Positions 45,359 to 56,479 of a stretch of 64,000 nucleotides of DNA are shown here, one piece after another. The stretch's first letter is position 1, and every line of letters starts with the position of its first letter. The DNA is from Thermothelomyces thermophilus ATCC 42464 (Eukaryota > Ascomycota > Sordariomycetes > Sordariales > Chaetomiaceae): contig NC_016477.1 in the NCBI RefSeq assembly GCF_000226095.1, forward strand, positions 2,852,001 to 2,916,000. Reading direction: 5' to 3'. Made by a program: the position numbers and the translations under genes. The notes under the pieces were generated by a model. The model searched no databases and was not told where the DNA came from. It worked only from the letters and a program-made list of their open reading frames with translations.

Positions 45359-47651
45359 TCACGCGGTGACACCCGCGTCAGGCAGCTCCCCGTAGTCGAC
45401 ACTCTCCCCCGGGGCAGCGGTTACCTGTCCGCCCATTTCCAGTTCCAACTCGACATCGTACTCTGGGCTCACACCAAACCTCTTCGCCTCATTGTCAAAC
45501 CGCAACCACTTCCCGTCTTCGCTCTCAGCAATCCGGCAACCCAGCCATACAACCCGCTCCTTCCTCTCCTCCAGCATGCTTGGGACCTCAAAGTATTTAT
45601 CGTCATCATCGATCCTGTCCTCCGTCACGAACCACCCGTCAGGGAAGTACTTCTCAACCCAAGGAAAGCCTCTTATGGCGTAATCGTCCGGAAGCGGCCG
45701 CTTGCGCCGCCCGGCGCCAACACTGGGACCAGCGAGAGCAGTAGAATCTCCCTTCTCGCCACCCTCCGCAGTAGCGCTCACTCCCTTTTTGCTCCCCGGG
45801 AATTGCTTACTCTCCACGAGCTGAGCCAAGCCCGCAGCCTGCGAAACGTTAGACACCGGGGCTGCAGCAGCGGTAGACGGCGACGAAGAACTTGGCGATG
45901 AGCCATTCAACAACGTATTGAGCATGGAAGCCGTAAGCTTCCAGGGGAAGTGGGGCGCCACGTGTGCCATAGCGTCGGGGCAGAAAGTCAGGTAGTAGAC
46001 GAAGACTAGCGTGACATGAAGAAAAGGCAGAATGTTATTGTCACCGAAACGACGGCATATGATGTCGTATGTGCCGGTGAAAAGGCGCAGGGCGTTGGAA
46101 AGTTGCGTGCTGGTCGAAACTGTGGTGTCCTTGGTGTCGTTCTCCGACGATACGGACTGCGCGGCCGGGGCTTCCTCCATGGGTTGAGCCCGGGTGTCGT
46201 TGGCGGCGTCGCTCGGCCTGAGGCTTGAGAATGCCTTGAGAGCTGCGGTGATGGGGTTGTTGTTGTCACTATAGCCAGTGATGGCGCAAATGTTAGAGAT
46301 CGCCATGTGATATCTAATCCCGCAAAGTCAATCTCTACCTATAGCCGAATGTAGATCATTCTACATACCCTGATTCAATCCAGCGCCGCGCGGAGCGGCC
46401 GATATGATTATCTAACGACTGAAAGACCGCCTCCATTGAGGCATCTAACTTGTCTTGCTGCTTGCCGCTGAACAAGATGCCGTGCGTCTTTACAAAGTTG
46501 AGCTCGGTCGGCGGGAGCCTTGCCTACTGCGGGTGGAAGGTACTAGACATGAGGGGCTCGTAAAGCGTCATCACGCTCTCCCGTGTAGACAAGAAGGGAG
46601 TCTCGACACACAGCGACTTCGAATAGTAGCAATGCTGCTACAATGCGTTCGGGCGAGCGAGGATGGCCAAGTGGTGATAAAGACGCCCCGTGGTTGGGGC
46701 CTTGTCGGAAGCCTGGGAGTACCAATGGCGGCTCACTGCGGTCCACACTTCTCGGTCACGGATGTCGTCGTCCTCAATCGCCATGCGGTAGCGACCAAGA
46801 TCGCCGAGGCACTCGATCTAAGTGTCCTCAAAGGCGGGCACCGTCTCGTATAACAAAGCCATCATCGAGTAGGCCATGTATATAAACGTAAGCATGTGGT
46901 CTAAGCTCGCCGAAAGGCGATACCGTAGAAGCTCGAGGAAGCTGTGAATCCCATGCCGCCACATACGGGCAGGCATGGCGTACTTTGCCGCCAGCCTCCG
47001 CAGCGCTGGGCTTGCTGACGGGTGCTGGGATGCGAGAAAGAAGTCATGGTGTTCGTGGAGCAAAGTGCGGTGCAGCGCGATGAGAGCTTGCCACTGGTCA
47101 TTGTTGAGCCGGTTGGCAGGATCGTTCTGAGAACTCTGGTTGTTATCGACTTCGATGCACTTGCTCTCGACTATCACAAGTCCAGCGTAGATGCCCTTCA
47201 CTTCGGCCACCAATTGCTCCTGCAAGATAGGGCGAGTCTCGGGCTGTTTGATAAGCTCTATAGTGTCATCGTCCGCTGCCGAGGGCGGGGCAGCGCCCCT
47301 AGCTGATGTTGAACTGGACTAGCGGTGCGGTTTTGTGTGGGTGGCTGACGAGAGGCGCTGGCGGTGGTAAGTAGCCACATTGGCTTTGTCGTAGGTCCGC
47401 GGCCGAGCGACAGGCGTGTCCTGGTCCGGGCTCTAAAGCTGGCCTTTCTTAATCGATCCCCTGTCGAACTCGGCCTGGTTGTCGTCGGCTACCGGGTTGG
47501 CAGCGAGCCGAGCTTTAGATCGCTTCGGCGGCGAAACACTGCGCGACCTGGAGCCCTCCCGCCTTGAGCTCGGGGTTGGGCTAGTGTTGGTATCTTTGGG
47601 TACCCTGGATGATTGCCGCAGGTGTCTCTTCCACTTCTCGGTAAGATCCAT
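45359..47651 (-). pseudogene. Est1-type DNA/RNA-binding domain protein (EST1/SMG7-like), broken
   Basis: ATG at 47651 opens MDLTEKWKRHLRQSSRVPKD, followed by a Ser/Arg-rich segment. The N-terminal helical domain has LVAEVKGIYAGLVIVESKCI, WQALIALHRTLLHEHHDFFL and ASPALRRLAAKYAMPARMW. The Est1 DNA/RNA-binding domain follows, with CLGDLGRYRMAIEDDD, SRHWYSQASDKAPTTGRLYH and HLAILARPNAL. An intron (46314-46368, GTATGT..TTAG) joins in phase to the C-terminal region, PLPDDYAIRGFPWVEKYFP and YFEVPSMLEERKERVVWLG, ending at 45359. Relatives act in telomerase recruitment or nonsense-mediated decay, or are uncharacterised fungal paralogues. Exons total 746 codons. Four TAGs lie in one frame (47433, 47319, 46818, 46524); the one at 46818 replaces the Trp of EDTWIECL. 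No frameshift is seen. Confidence 0.8.
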
Positions 47652-49212
47652 TTTCGAGATGGGTAGGGAAGTTGACCACTCTAGGGCTCGTTTCGGGTTG
47701 CGATGCGCCGATTCTAGGCCTGTGGTCGGGCCTGACCAACTACTGAAGGCAGTCGAGAGGAGGGTATAAGCAATGCATACAGGAAGAGAAACTATAAGGA
47801 GAGAGACATATACTTCAAGTTCGCGCACCACCATCCACCCCTATTCGCTTTATCGCTCTAGCGTCGTTGCCTTATTGCCTTCTTTGCCTTGCTGGCAGTG
47901 CGTGCAACGTGGCTGATCAAGTAATGACGGAATCCGATGTGAAGGTCCTAGATACCAACAGGCCCCGTTCGCCCTGGTGTTTACTACGCAAGACCGCAGA
48001 GGCCAATTATCGTGGCTCTATTGCGAAGCAGACGGCGCGAAATACGCGAACCAGAACTCCGACGAGCAGGTCTACAAATGCAAGACGACAGTCCGCCGCT
48101 GGGGCGGCCGAAGGGGCCAGGACACAGGGACAAGGCATCTAGCGGTCTGTATAGTGCGCAGACCGAAAATGAGAGACGGGACACCCAAGGGTTTGCCCCG
48201 TCCTACAAGTCTACGCCCGGCTCAAGGGCATAGGAAGACCAGGTCACAACGAGCACCTCAGCGTCAAGGTTCTATAGCTACAAACAGGGGCCAGCCACAG
48301 GATCTGGTTCAATTAGCGGTCGAGGTACCTCAAGGTACTAGCGATACGATCACACCGAGACGAGCGTATATTTTCACACCCGTTCCACAGCAAACCCCTC
48401 ACCGCTCGAGTCTCCTCCCCTGACACTCGGAGCTTCTTGCCCCCAAGGACACAGGGAGGCACTGCGTAACAGCCTGGCAGGCAGCCTGCCGAGGCCTCGC
48501 CCCCTGCTGACCGGCTGTCCAGGCACTTGTTTGAGGTATTCAGCATGGAGCGGGATGTCTGCGGGCGGCCGCAGAGGGCTTGGCTCCGGTGTCACGTCAA
48601 CTCCATGTGCCTCGATCGGCCGTCAGGTAATTGTCGCCATTGTATCGCTGTGCGAAGGCGGACCAGGTCTCGTGGTGAGGCTGTCCGCGGACGGGAACTG
48701 CGATACACGGGAGCTTGTCACGTTCCTACCCCTTCAACATACGCCTCATCACCCAAGCCCCTCCCCCGGTAGCTCGGAGCTTCTTGGCGCTGTGTTTGTA
48801 CCATGCAGGAGCGCCGAGGTACTCCCCGGGCATTGCGCGAGTTACGCTGCCGTCCCTCTTCGAGCTCCGTCGAGTCGAGGATGTGAACCAGCATTTGGTT
48901 CACGCAATGGGCGACGCCGCCAGGGGCGACCAGAACCGGACCACGTAGAATACAGGTGCTTGCAGCGGAACCGAGCCGGGAAGTTGCGCTACTGGTGTCG
49001 TTCGCGGGAGGTAGCATAAGAGACGGAAACGACGAGGAGCGATTTACAGATGGGCCGGCGGGGTGAGTGGGATTGGACATGGCTCAGCTAGAGGGGATAG
49101 GAGAAGCGGTTGAATCTAAGTGAGGAGGGGCTATGTTCATCTTATTCCATCTATCTACGCACCGTAAGCAGCAGGCTCCAAATCCGCCTCAATTACGCCT
49201 TGGTCTCCTGCA
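47652..49212. other. no gene supported
   Basis: GC-rich DNA with several mutually exclusive frames. A minus-strand frame from an ATG at 49080 (MSNPTHPAGPSVNRSSSFPS) is plausible as a gene start but is not sustained. Confidence 0.3.
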
Positions 49213-49857
49213 TCAGCGGCTCTTTCTTAGCAGCGTCGGCGGCGATTTTTCCTTCTCGAACCTCTCGGTACCCCGATCAAAAGCCTTCCTAAATGACGGG
49301 ACCAACATCTCATCCAACTGCGGTGCACTGGGCGCACCCCCCACAATCTCTACGGCCAGCTCCCTGAAATACTCCTGTGCACTGGGGACGATGCGAGCTA
49401 CGAACTCGAGTGTATCCACTAATAAGCCAGGGGCTAGTAAACGACTCGGCCTCAAAGGAGCGTTAGGGAAAACACGTACTTTGGGGAAGCACCGTTGTGT
49501 TATGCGGAGACTCTTCTTGTTTGAAGTCGTCGAGAGCGCGTTTAAAAGCCTTCTGAAAGGAACGGATTAATTTCGTGGTAAACTGCCTGGGTACCCGATT
49601 CTTGAGGTCTTTAGCGAAGATCGATTGCGCTATGCGACCAATCTGGTATGGCTTCGCTATGACGCATCGTTTGTAGGCTTTATAAGCCACTATTAGTTAA
49701 AAGCTCGAAGTCGAGCAAGTATCCGGGAGGACATACCTGGTGAAGGGATAGGTTTACCTGGAAACAAAATTGCATGCAGCTCTTCGTAGGAGTTAGCCTC
49801 ATCGAGTTCCTTGAGACGGTCGTCAGCATACGGGCAAAGGTGCGGGGAACGGTCCAT
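49213..49857 (-). CDS. intact three-exon gene, unknown (183 residues)
   Basis: Exon 1 (49857-49737) begins MDRSPHLCPYADDRLKELDE. A 47-bp intron (49690-49736; GTATGT, TTAACTAATAG) and a 46-bp intron (49434-49479; GTACGT..ACTAG) are in phase, and the 552-nt coding sequence has no internal stop. Exon 2 reads RCVIAKPYQIGRIAQSIFAK and ends with a block (LIRSFQKAFKRALDDFKQEE) that is echoed near the C-terminus (LVPSFRKAFDRGTERFEKEK), so the protein carries an internal helical repeat. The product is charged and soluble. I do not recognise the family. It is the longest multi-exon gene in 36-56 kb free of RIP-type stops. Confidence 0.65.
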
Positions 49858-50485
49858 AGCGTCTAGTGAACTCCGTCAGGAGCCTGATGGTGAGATGATG
49901 GAGGAAGAGGTCTTCGGAAGGAAGGCGAACTCTGAACCTTAAGAAGACAATCTTGTCCGGCCGCCTTAGGTGCACGGGCCGAGTTCACACCACCTAATTA
50001 GGTAATACTTACCGAGGATTCTCCCCTGCCTTGACGAAAGACTGGGTTGTGGAAGGGAGAAAATGTGAGGAGGTTCGGATAAGTGGTGTCCAGATTCACG
50101 TCCGCAACATTGGGTCCTTTCCCACACCATGATGGTTCGGGTTGATTCCACATGTAACGTCAGAACCCCTGTTCAATACCTTCTGAACAGGGATTTCCTC
50201 ACTTCTTCAACCCCCTGGACGCTCACTTCTGGGCGCTCGGGTAGTAATCACACCCAGAACGCCATGAGGATCCGGCAAGCCGAGAATCATCCCGTGCTGC
50301 TCGGGACAAAGCCACGGCCCCTGACAAATGCCAATGATCATCCAACCACATCCAATCCGGTGTATACATATATCTCTAGACGCCTTGCACACAGGGCGCG
50401 AACTGCGCTTCTGCAAGATCCGCATATGCACTGCGCCTCTCTACAGCCACATTAGTTGCCTTGTTGTCTGCCTCTTTTCGTCCCA

Positions 50486-51219
50486 ATGCAGAGACCTCTC
50501 GACCTTGCCTGGAGGCTGCGAATCGGCGCTTTAGCTTCCACCCTGTTCCTAAGCGTTTTTAGTGTTGCGGCGGTAATTCTGTTGAGACGCCGATCTAACC
50601 ACGAAGGGGCTCGAATGGGTATCTCAGCATTTTCAGTCGTTTACACCGCTTGTCCGAAGGCTTTCGACTTCCTCTGGGTCCTCTACGTCTCGGTTGTTGT
50701 CGTCATCTCCATCACTCTTTTTACAGCCGGTCTCATATATACAAACAACAGCGCCCTGGCCGAGGGCGCAGACGTATTTTGGATACAGCGCCGCGGGGAT
50801 CTCTTAGGAAATGTTACCAGCGCTTTTCTAGTCTACCGTAATCTTTCGGAGGTGAGTCAGCGAATCCGGCGTGTTAGGCTCTTTGTCGCTAACGGTTCTA
50901 GTAGGCCCACTAGGTTCGTCTTTTACTGCATTATCGGATTGGGGCGCTATGGCTGTAGCGTGGCACATTTGCTTTCTCGGGACGAATTTGGAACAAAGTA
51001 TACGTTCTAGGCTAGAGACCGGAAATGGCAACTTCGGAGCGAGTGGCTTGGAATTGGTATGTAAGAACTGCCAACAAGACAACGCAGACGTCAAGCTATA
51101 CCCCAGGAGTCGGGACGACTTCGATTTCCGTTGCAAGGGTTCTGGATCGACTGCGTGCCTCGTGCCTGAGAGCTCTTCCGACAGCTCGCTGCCCCGAGAA
51201 TGTGGCGGCGGTCGGGTAA
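50486..51219 (+). pseudogene. truncated paralogue of the six-TM gene
   Basis: ATG at 50486 opens MQRPLDLAWRLRIGALASTL, matching the start of the gene at 40808 in organisation. LLRRRSNHEGARMGISAFSV and VVYTACPKAFDFLWVLYVSV correspond to the first two membrane segments. The first intron (GTGAGTCAG..TAGTAG) is conserved in place. After PTRFVFYCIIGLG the sequence jumps to the C-terminal tail equivalent (LYPRSRDDFDFRCKG), so about four membrane segments are deleted. The product could not be a complete transporter or receptor. Confidence 0.65.
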
Positions 51220-51234
51220 ACGGATGCGGGGACT

Positions 51235-51400
51235 ACGGACCGGGCCGGACCATGCGGCGGAGTGGGGCCGAGAATGTATGAACGTCCGGGCGCGGAGCGG
51301 AGAGCCGGGAGGTGAGCACGACCGGACAGGACTCCGGAGACGAGCAACTCGCAATGGCACCATCTCTTCAGTATCCCTGCCTGCTTAGATAGATAATGGA
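51235..51400. repeat. GC-rich dispersed repeat, copy 3 of 3
   Basis: Contains CCATGCGGCGGAGTGGG, GGGCGCGGAGCGGAGAGCC and CTCGCAATGGCACCA as in the other copies. The 3' part after TTTCTAAAAGG is lost. Confidence 0.7.
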
Positions 51401-51492
51401 AATCACTTTCTAAAAGGAGGGAAGGGAGCGCAAGGCCAAGGGGGATTTTACTACTAGCTCTTGACATACTGTAATTATCAAGACAGCGGACG

Positions 51493-51615
51493 TCCGCGGT
51501 CGCGCATTGAGGCGTGATTAGATACCGTAGTGGTCCTTGTAGGTCTAGACGGACGAACATGCATGTGCTCATTTGGTTCCCAGGGTAACCGGATTTGTTT
51601 ACTATCCCTAGGACT
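51493..51615. repeat. dispersed repeat, copy 2 (copy 1 at 32169-32330)
   Basis: Shares GCGGTCGCGCATTGAG and GATTAGATACCGTAGTGG with copy 1, followed by the same order of shorter blocks. Confidence 0.6.
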
Positions 51616-53616
51616 TGGAAAACAAATTACGCGCTTCGGTCCGTCTTCGTGCCCTGCTATAGCGGTACGAGTAGAGGAGAGAGTAAGTCTGCAGACCGGT
51701 GCGAGGCCGTGGATTCAGTCTGGCAAAACGGCGGTTACCTTCGCACTATCTAGGGTCTCTGAAGCCGGGATGGGGAGATGGGACTTTCAGTTGAGATGAG
51801 AGCTTACCTTGAGTCCGCTATCCCGGGATGCCGATCCACTCTCTCCGTTGGCCACGTCGCCTACGCATTAGCGCGCTTTCAGTCTCGGTTCCATCTTCGG
51901 CCTGCCCATTCTCATCATCCCGGCTGCAAAATGGAGATTCGGGTAAGCCTCCCGGGCCTAGCCCTCAGAGACCTAGCTAGAGCTTCAGGGGGTGGTGTCC
52001 AATCAAGCGCGCGGCATGCCGCCCACGTTGAGTGATTAGCTGTTTAGCTCGTTAGGTCATTCTAAGGTTCTCCACACTAGGGTTGGCCGGAGTGCTGGCC
52101 AATCACTTGGCACCTCCCACTCTTCCTTAGGAGATCGCTTCGACCCGCAACAGCCTTGACGCCACAGACCGGGAGCCAATCTGCATCAGAGCGGTCGGCG
52201 TACAGACCGCCATGCTTGGTCATATACAGTGAACGACCCGGCACGGGGAGGCGTCGTTCGCCTAGCTGTCTAGGCTGCACCTTCGACCCATTGTGGGCTT
52301 GGAGAAGTGGCAAGTGGTGATGATATTATGTCAATGGCGAAAACGAAGTGATTAGTAGTTGGGTCAGCGAAAAGCGAAGCCTGGTGTTGTCTGTTCTTTT
52401 TGGAGGCTACGGAGGCCGTAAAGGTCTCTCGAACCGACGTTTTCGCGTCCCGCGCTTAGCGGGTCTTCTGGCCCCTGCAGCGATCCAGCGGCGCAGGAGC
52501 CCTACCTACTGTGGGGCGCGGCGCATCGATCCGCGCCGGGTTCTTTCGAAGAGGAATGGGCGAAGAGGATAGGCGAATCGGAACTGGCAATCCGCAGCTG
52601 CAGAATGATAAGCCCCCTAAGCGAACCCTGGCCGCCGGTCGCCTAGTCGATCTGTTGGTGACTTCCATACTATATAGAAATTTGGGGGAAAGCGGCCGCT
52701 CACTAGGTAACTTATTGGATGAGCAACTAGTTTGCTTGTGCAGCTGATCGTGTGGGTCGGCTGCAAGACCCCGCAGACTGCTCCTGTTGCCAGGTCAAGA
52801 GCTGCTTCAACATACCCCAGTAGGATATCAGAGGCAGAACGCGGGATTCTGCCAGCCGAATTGGCTCACGATACTGGGAGTGGGAAAGTTTGTTTCAACT
52901 TGTAGGGTGTCTATAAGAACAGTACGCTAATGTACCAGCCATTGCCCCGTCGCCACCCTTGTGTGCGTTGATCCAGGATTCCACATTAAATGCTTGGCGC
53001 GATTTACCTAGATGCACTTCATTCTGGCACCAAAGCAATTGTGCATTGGCCTTATAGGATGCCACCGGTCGTCAGATGCAGGGCCTCGCCCTTGCAGCCT
53101 GCTGCAACGATCCTACACGTCCTAGGGCCTTTTTAAGTCCTCGGAGTAATGATGAGAGCGGTCCGAAAGGTCGGGGCAATTGCTAAAGGGGATCCTTATG
53201 CAAGACAAAATGTTGCGTAGCCCCTGGAAGAACGAGCTCGCGGGCTTCCGCGTTCCTGATCCATTGCATGATGTACTGTGAAGTGGATGCAACCCCTACA
53301 CGCCCCCGGCGTCAGAAGTACCTAGCGCTAACCACTCCTGCCTAGGTAAGGTATCCGGGCTCAAGCGGCAGTGCCAGCAATTGCGATTGCCGTTCGGGCA
53401 ATTAAATTTATATTCTGGGTGCCCTCAAACTTGCGGTCCCCTTTTCCTTTTGAGCTGAAAGTGGTTTCTTCAACGTACCCTTGAGCAACCTCTGTCTGCG
53501 GGCTCCTGCATGTCACTTGGATCCGTCAAGCCCTCGGCACACAAGCACTCCCTCTTCTCTCAACTTGCTAGGACGCGAAGCAAGCATTTCTTCAGATCCA
53601 CCAAACCCTTGCCGAC
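51616..53616. other. no gene seen
   Basis: Two kilobases of moderately GC-rich DNA without convincing frames, introns or repeats on either strand. The last 150 bp is pyrimidine-rich and probably contains the promoter of the MYB-like gene. Confidence 0.4.
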
Positions 53617-55148
53617 ATGATAAATATCGCCTCGCTTCTCGAGAGAGGCAATCCGAATGGGTCCTCCATGTGTCCCGCTCAGCAGCCACCATCCGCCTCG
53701 TTCCCCGCGGCCGCAGCCGTAACGGTGGCCCCAAATGGCCCGCCACCGGCTCCTTTCGCCGTAGCAGCTGGCCCGTCACCCCTCGGCGTTATAGGTGGGG
53801 CCGGAGCTAGCAGACAAAGTGTTTCCGTTGCACCTGGCTCCGCGGAACCACAAGCGGCGGGGTCAGATTTGCAACCTAGGAGCACTACTGGGAAACGAAG
53901 CGTGCCACCGCGCACGGCCGAGCCACCGGCAAAGAAGCAGAGCAAGTGGTCGGGTGAGGAGGACGCCCGGCTCATCCAGCTCCGTGGCAGGAACATAAAA
54001 CAGAAGGGCGTCTCTACGCACCTTTTGGGCCGGAGCTCCGTCAGTTGTCGTCCTGAAAGACACAACGAGTGGAGTGAGGAGCATAAGAATACGCTCGCAC
54101 GGTTGTACGAGAAGTGAGGAAAACCCCTTTTTCAAAGCTCTCCCAGCGTTTGGCATGAGGCTGATCTCCTTCCAGGCTCAAACACGAGATGTGGACGAAG
54201 CTGGCCCAAGAACTGGGAGTCCCCTGGCGTGCCGCCGAGGCTATGCACTGGTAGCTAGGTGAGGCTGATATAGAGAGGCGCGCGCGACTGGTTTCATTCT
54301 CTATATTTTCGAACGAACCGAACGGCCGACAACGAATCTCCCCCGTCCCCACGGCCACGGCCACTCCCAGTCACACGATCGCCTACTAGGCGACTCCGCC
54401 AGGCTTCCCTGGCCGCGCCGGAGGCTCCTATCAGCAGCACCACCACCCATCACCCCCACCCATCACCCCGGTCACCCCCGCGGCTCTGACCGGCGGCCGG
54501 CCCCGCTATCACTTCGAGTGCGCGCAGAGTTTGCAGCGACAGCTTCAACAGCAGCAGCAGCAGCAGGAGGAGGAGGGTGGTTGGAGGGCTACCACGCAGA
54601 TAGGCCCCCCGCCTGGGCGGATCGAACACGCCGGACCCGGAGACAATTCCGGGCGCTCGTCGCCGACCCCGTCCACCAGCTCGGCGGCCTCCGCCTCGTC
54701 AGGGCCATCGCTAGCCACGACTGGCCTGTCGTTCTTCACTTTGCCGCCTACGCATCCTGCAAGCCGGAATCCCACGCTTCCCGCGTCGCCATCCCCTCCG
54801 CAAAGCGCGAGTCTTTCGTTCCCGAGCACCGATTCGGGCCCCACCTGTATATCCGATCTTCCCCCTCCCACGTCTCCTGTCATGGGCATCTCGAACCTCC
54901 TCAATCTCAAGTCCTGGCCAGCAGCTAGCGATGTACCGTTTCCGGACAAAACCGCACATCGGCCTCTTCCTGCATCGCGCCCCATCCGTCGCCCAACAAC
55001 GCCTACAGCCTCTACGAGCGGCCGGTCCCGATCCCAGTCCCTATACCGTGTCCTGAAAGTCACCCCATCCCCTCTCCGCATTCATCGCTCTTCCACTCCA
55101 CCACGCCCAGCCACCTGCGGACCGGAGCATGCAACTGATCAGCGCTGA
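53617..55148 (+). pseudogene. MYB/SANT-type regulator, broken (489 codons)
   Basis: ATG at 53617 opens MINIASLLERGNPNGSSMCP, followed by an Ala/Pro-rich head and then the MYB-like helices: KWSGEEDARLIQLRGRNIKQ and LLGRSSVSCR. After a gap of about eight residues relative to the family comes NEWSEEHKNTLARLYEK. A 62-bp intron (54114-54175, GTGAGG..TCCAG) splits that Lys codon, and the domain resumes KHEMWTKLAQELGVPWRAAE and AMHW. A long Ser/Pro/Gln-rich tail contains a Gln run. Two TAGs lie in frame, at 54252 (HWQLGEAD expected) and at 54387, both CAG type. Exons total 1470 nt with no frameshift except the in-frame deletion in the SANT domain. Relatives bind DNA and are fungal transcription regulators of largely unknown targets. 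Confidence 0.7.
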
Positions 55149-55266
55149 GCCCCGCTTTCCCAGTCCTTCACTAGCGCCTGATTCCAAACCCATAAGCAGA
55201 AAACGAGTAGCATGATGGTGCAAATGCCTATTAAAGTTTCTACAGCATTCAAAGCCTAAAACGACC

Positions 55267-55572
55267 ATGTCTCGGTACGAAGTCTTGACGCCTCGCAAGC
55301 ACACAGTTATAATGCTGACGGCTCCCATAGGACAACCCCGCCTTCAGCCTCTTCAGCGGAACCGCAGGTGGAGAGTCTAAGCGGACAACCTTGTCGCGGT
55401 GCAAGACGCTCTCAACGAGGTGATCGAGAACCAACGCAAGTTGATAGAAAAGATGCAGGAAGTCTTGTCAAACCAACTGAGAGCGGAGAAAAGGCTGGAG
55501 GCTTTGAACGCCAGTGTACTCCGGGTCTCAGACGCTTTCGAAGGCGTAAGACGGAAAGTGAAGGAAGCATGA
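55267..55572 (+). pseudogene. short coiled-coil protein with one TAA (101 residues)
   Basis: ATG at 55267 opens MSRYEVLTPRKHTVIMLTAP and runs to TAA at 55378. The same frame continues as a clear coiled coil (ALNEVIENQRKLIEKMQEVL, LRAEKRLEALNASVLRVSD) to TGA at 55572. The TAA fits CAA-to-TAA (VQADNLV). The conserved heptad pattern after the stop argues that the two halves were one protein. Confidence 0.5.
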
Positions 55573-56479
55573 ATGCTTGCAATTAGTGAGGACAAAGTGG
55601 ACCGGTACACCGACGCCATTGTTTTGAGTTGGCCGGGAAGAATCAATGGTGCCATGGGTTGCTGGGAATGGACGTAATTCCATAGAGATTGTATTAGCAC
55701 CAATTGTCCTTGGAAGGCTGCAGCTACATGGCGACACATATAAGCCCCTCTGATTTGATTACTTATAAGTGATCCTTTAGTAAGTGGGCCTGAGAATGGA
55801 ACCAGCTGCTCTGCTCATAGGTTGTTGAGTGGTGCAGGCGATGAGGAAAGAGCGGAATTGCTACGTCAAAGGGTAGGAGGATACGGGGTTAGACAGCCTA
55901 TAAGTTGAAGAAGTTCGGAAGTAGCATCTTGAAAGCACAGGGGCTCAATCGCCGGTCAAACAATCCGATGCTCGCGTACTGTGTTCAACTCGCGTAAAGA
56001 TGCAAGACCTACACTGATGCGCGACGTGGCGTCAGTGCTTGCCTCCTCGGATAAAGGGTTTCCCAGATGCCCTGGCAGACGAAGCCACTTTCTTTTGCTC
56101 TCGACCGTCCTCTATCCACCCTTTCCTCCTTTCCTTCGCTCGACGCCTGCCCAGCAAATCACGGCTTCCCTTCGAGAACCTGGGGGTCTCGAACCACATC
56201 CTCGGCGCATTTATATCCCTTCTGCTAGCACTTTAGTTGATGTGCAAGGCAACAATCATGTCCGAGCTGCCGTTTTACAGCTATCACCAGTGCCGGGGAT
56301 GCCGAGGCCTCCAACATCCATCCACCAAAGAGCGGGATTATGACCACTGGAAGCTGGATGATAGCGGCCGAGCGCTAGCGATACACAACCTCTCGGAACA
56401 AGTGGGAACTAACGGCTAGTGTTTTCAGTATGGAGTGGATTGCTATAAGGACGTCCAAGCCATGACGAATCCCATTCTT
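55573..56479. other. no gene clearly supported
   Basis: Between 56030 and 56420 two plus-strand frames read protein-like stretches (LPFENLGVSNHILGAFISL; IYIPSASTLVDVQGNNHV) that may be parts of one eroded gene. No introns could be placed. Confidence 0.3.

Larger units (their letters stand above)
50277..51430. repeat. segmental duplication, copy B of the six-TM gene region
   Basis: Aligns with 40585-41180 and then with about 41640-42050. Roughly 400 bp present in copy A (most of exon 2 and the start of exon 3) is missing here. The end carries copy 3 of the GC-rich repeat. Confidence 0.7.

Noticed and set aside
672-55572. Nuclear reassignment of TAG to Gln
   Set aside because: Intact genes in the same window end at TAG (for example 33116-33118), TAA and TGA also appear as premature stops, and some TAGs sit at Trp, so a code change explains the data poorly.
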